This document shows, piece by piece, positions 41,144 through 42,267 of a DNA stretch of 42,267 nt. The DNA comes from Crocinitomicaceae bacterium (GTDB lineage: Bacteria; Bacteroidota; Bacteroidia; Flavobacteriales_D; Sanyastnellaceae). A program made the translations under genes and the position numbers. The stretch is taken from contig PBMY01000027.1 in assembly GCA_002722795.1 (NCBI GenBank), positions 1 to 42,267 of the forward strand. Reading direction: 5' to 3'. Below the pieces are notes generated by a model. That model saw only the letters and a program-made list of their open reading frames with translations, was not told where the DNA came from and searched no databases. Every line of letters begins with the position of its first letter. Position 1 is the first letter of the stretch.

Positions 41144-42245
41144 GTCTGGCGAGCTTAGCGCCAATCACTGCTCCAATTGCAACACCCATTCCGCCCATTC
41201 TAACTCCTACGTGAAGCCCTGGTTTGATTGTTTTGACTATTGGGTCTCTTGATACGCCGACTCCAAGGTGACCTATCCAATTGTATTCGAATTCAGCGTT
41301 TTCAGCACCCTTGATATGAGTTGATAAAAAGTTTTGGAGTTTTTGTTGAACTTCTTCGCTAACTCCATCTCCCCACTGACGTCCACCGCCAATTAAAAGA
41401 CGGTTTTCTAGTCTTCTGAGATAAACGTAACCTCTATCGTAATGGCAACTTCCTTGGAATTTAATATTATCAAGCTCTTGGGTTACTAGAACTCTGTTGA
41501 TTTGGGGTACAACATCTAATTCAGGAAGTAGATCTGCTGCAAAAGCATTTGCAGCAATCATAACCTCTCGAGCCTCGAAGTAACCGTAATCGAAATCTAA
41601 TCTGTATCCTCCGCTAACCTCTTCAATAGACTCAATCTTACATCCATTTACTATATCAATTCCGTTTGTTAAAGCTCTTTGTAGCATTACTCTGTAGAGC
41701 TTTGAAGTGTCTAGTATTCCTTCTAAAGGACTAGCAATTACAGATGTAGCACCCATTACGCCATTAGCTGAGGCTACAATATGAAATACATCGCAGCCAA
41801 AAACGCCCTCGAGTGCTTCATTCAATGTCGGCAGGAATTTTGAGACTTTATATTCAAGTTCAGAATTATCGCTAGTAAATAGTTCTATAGAACCAGAAGG
41901 CTCGTAGCCTATTTCTGAATCCTTGTAGTGTTTTCTCAAATTCAAAAGCCCATTATAGCGTTCTGCTACTAGCTCGACGGTCTTCTCTGGACCAAGTGTG
42001 CACCAATCGTCCAAAAGTTCAGAGGGTGATCCAAAGCACGCAAACCCAGCATTCTTAGTACTTCCACCGCCACACAGTGGGCTGTGATCGACAATGGTAA
42101 TGCTTGCGTCGGGAAATTTTTGCCTACACTCAAGTGCTGCTGAAAGGCCTACAAAACCAGCTCCAATGACCACATAATCGCGTCCCTGACACCATCCCTT
42201 GTGTTCCCAAAAGCTTAAAAGCGTATTTTTACCAAGTCTAGGCAC
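41133..42245 (-). CDS. FAD-dependent amino acid oxidase-like protein (DAO family), start uncertain
   Basis: A flavoenzyme of the D-amino acid/glycine oxidase fold (DadA/ThiO/YgaF-like), at least 370 residues. The FAD site is YVVIGAGFVGLSAALE, with the family's LCGGGSTKNAGFA a little later, and the end carries HLGVGVSRDPIV and MGGMGVAIGAVIGAKLA. Substrate unknown; it probably oxidises an amine or N-methyl amino acid. The start is taken as GTG at 42245, but the frame remains open to the window edge. The true start may lie beyond it; related proteins begin close to the LLSFWE segment. Confidence 0.85.
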   Translation of the reverse strand: MPRLGKNTLLSFWEHKGWCQGRDYVVIGAGFVGLSAALECRQKFPDASITIVDHSPLCGGGSTKNAGFACFGSPSELLDDWCTLGPEKTVELVAERYNGLLNLRKHYKDSEIGYEPSGSIELFTSDNSELEYKVSKFLPTLNEALEGVFGCDVFHIVASANGVMGATSVIASPLEGILDTSKLYRVMLQRALTNGIDIVNGCKIESIEEVSGGYRLDFDYGYFEAREVMIAANAFAADLLPELDVVPQINRVLVTQELDNIKFQGSCHYDRGYVYLRRLENRLLIGGGRQWGDGVSEEVQQKLQNFLSTHIKGAENAEFEYNWIGHLGVGVSRDPIVKTIKPGLHVGVRMGGMGVAIGAVIGAKLARLTE

Positions 42246-42267
42246 AATTCTGTTCTTAGATATACCG

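Noticed and set aside
1-42267. Mobile elements, CRISPR, restriction or other defence islands, tRNA or rRNA genes
   Set aside because: None seen: gaps are too short for tRNA clusters, no spaced repeats, no transposase, integrase or nuclease-methylase pair.

Overview
The window looks like chromosomal core DNA from a member of the Bacteroidota, most likely a marine Flavobacteriales lineage (Cryomorphaceae/Schleiferiaceae-like). The lineage is inferred from protein style, not from a marker gene. Pointers are: two secreted proteins with type IX secretion tails (one type A, one type B), a carboxypeptidase-regulatory-domain TonB receptor, a DUF5916 protein, the bacillithiol proteins BshC and YtxJ, a fused alpha/beta 2-oxoacid dehydrogenase E1, and the Bacteroidota -7 promoter element TAnnTTTG in front of many genes. 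Base composition is about 40% G+C by eye. By my tally only about 1.1 kb is non-coding, and no gap exceeds about 120 bases. I saw no rRNA, tRNA, CRISPR array, insertion sequence or phage gene.

Layout. 1-4.7 kb, minus strand: serC (cut by the edge); a flippase-glutathione peroxidase pair behind rny; and zapA preceded by a small coiled-coil gene. 4.7-10.4 kb: an M23 peptidase (+) facing the operon GNAT-mltG-DUF5916 (-). 10.4-12 kb: a lone rfbC and a lytic transglycosylase (+). 12-17.3 kb, minus: TonB receptor, ABC exporter, and a class III CoA transferase interrupted near its end by an in-frame stop. 17.3-21 kb, plus: a tightly overlapping run of solute-binding lipoprotein, ACMSD-type decarboxylase, ECF sigma factor and a probable anti-sigma protein. 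21-24.9 kb: an unrecognised envelope protein, a T9SS type B protein, bshC and a small HAD protein. 24.9-28.1 kb: ruvX, dapD, dnaN and a rhomboid protease. 28.2-33.1 kb: a SirB1-like transglutaminase-fold protein, a DUF1573 lipoprotein, a CtpA-type protease and a T9SS serine protease. 33.1-37.4 kb: mutS2, miaA, ytxJ, a TPR-like membrane protein and a 63-residue protein. 37.4-42.3 kb: the fused 2-oxoacid dehydrogenase E1 and two FAD oxidoreductases.

How the genes fit together. Most are housekeeping: division (ZapA), RNA decay (RNase Y), replication and repair (DnaN, RuvX, MutS2), cell wall growth and remodelling (M23, MltG, SLT, DapD), tRNA modification and thiol redox. I did not find a clear new defence or metabolic system. 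The strongest non-routine signals are regulatory. A TAnnTTTG-like -7 box sits only 3-6 bases before the start codon of many genes, which implies leaderless mRNAs; it also corrects several start codons. Several divergent gene pairs share back-to-back or interlocked promoters. Other points worth a look are the interrupted CoA transferase and the operon that joins ACMSD to an ECF sigma factor.
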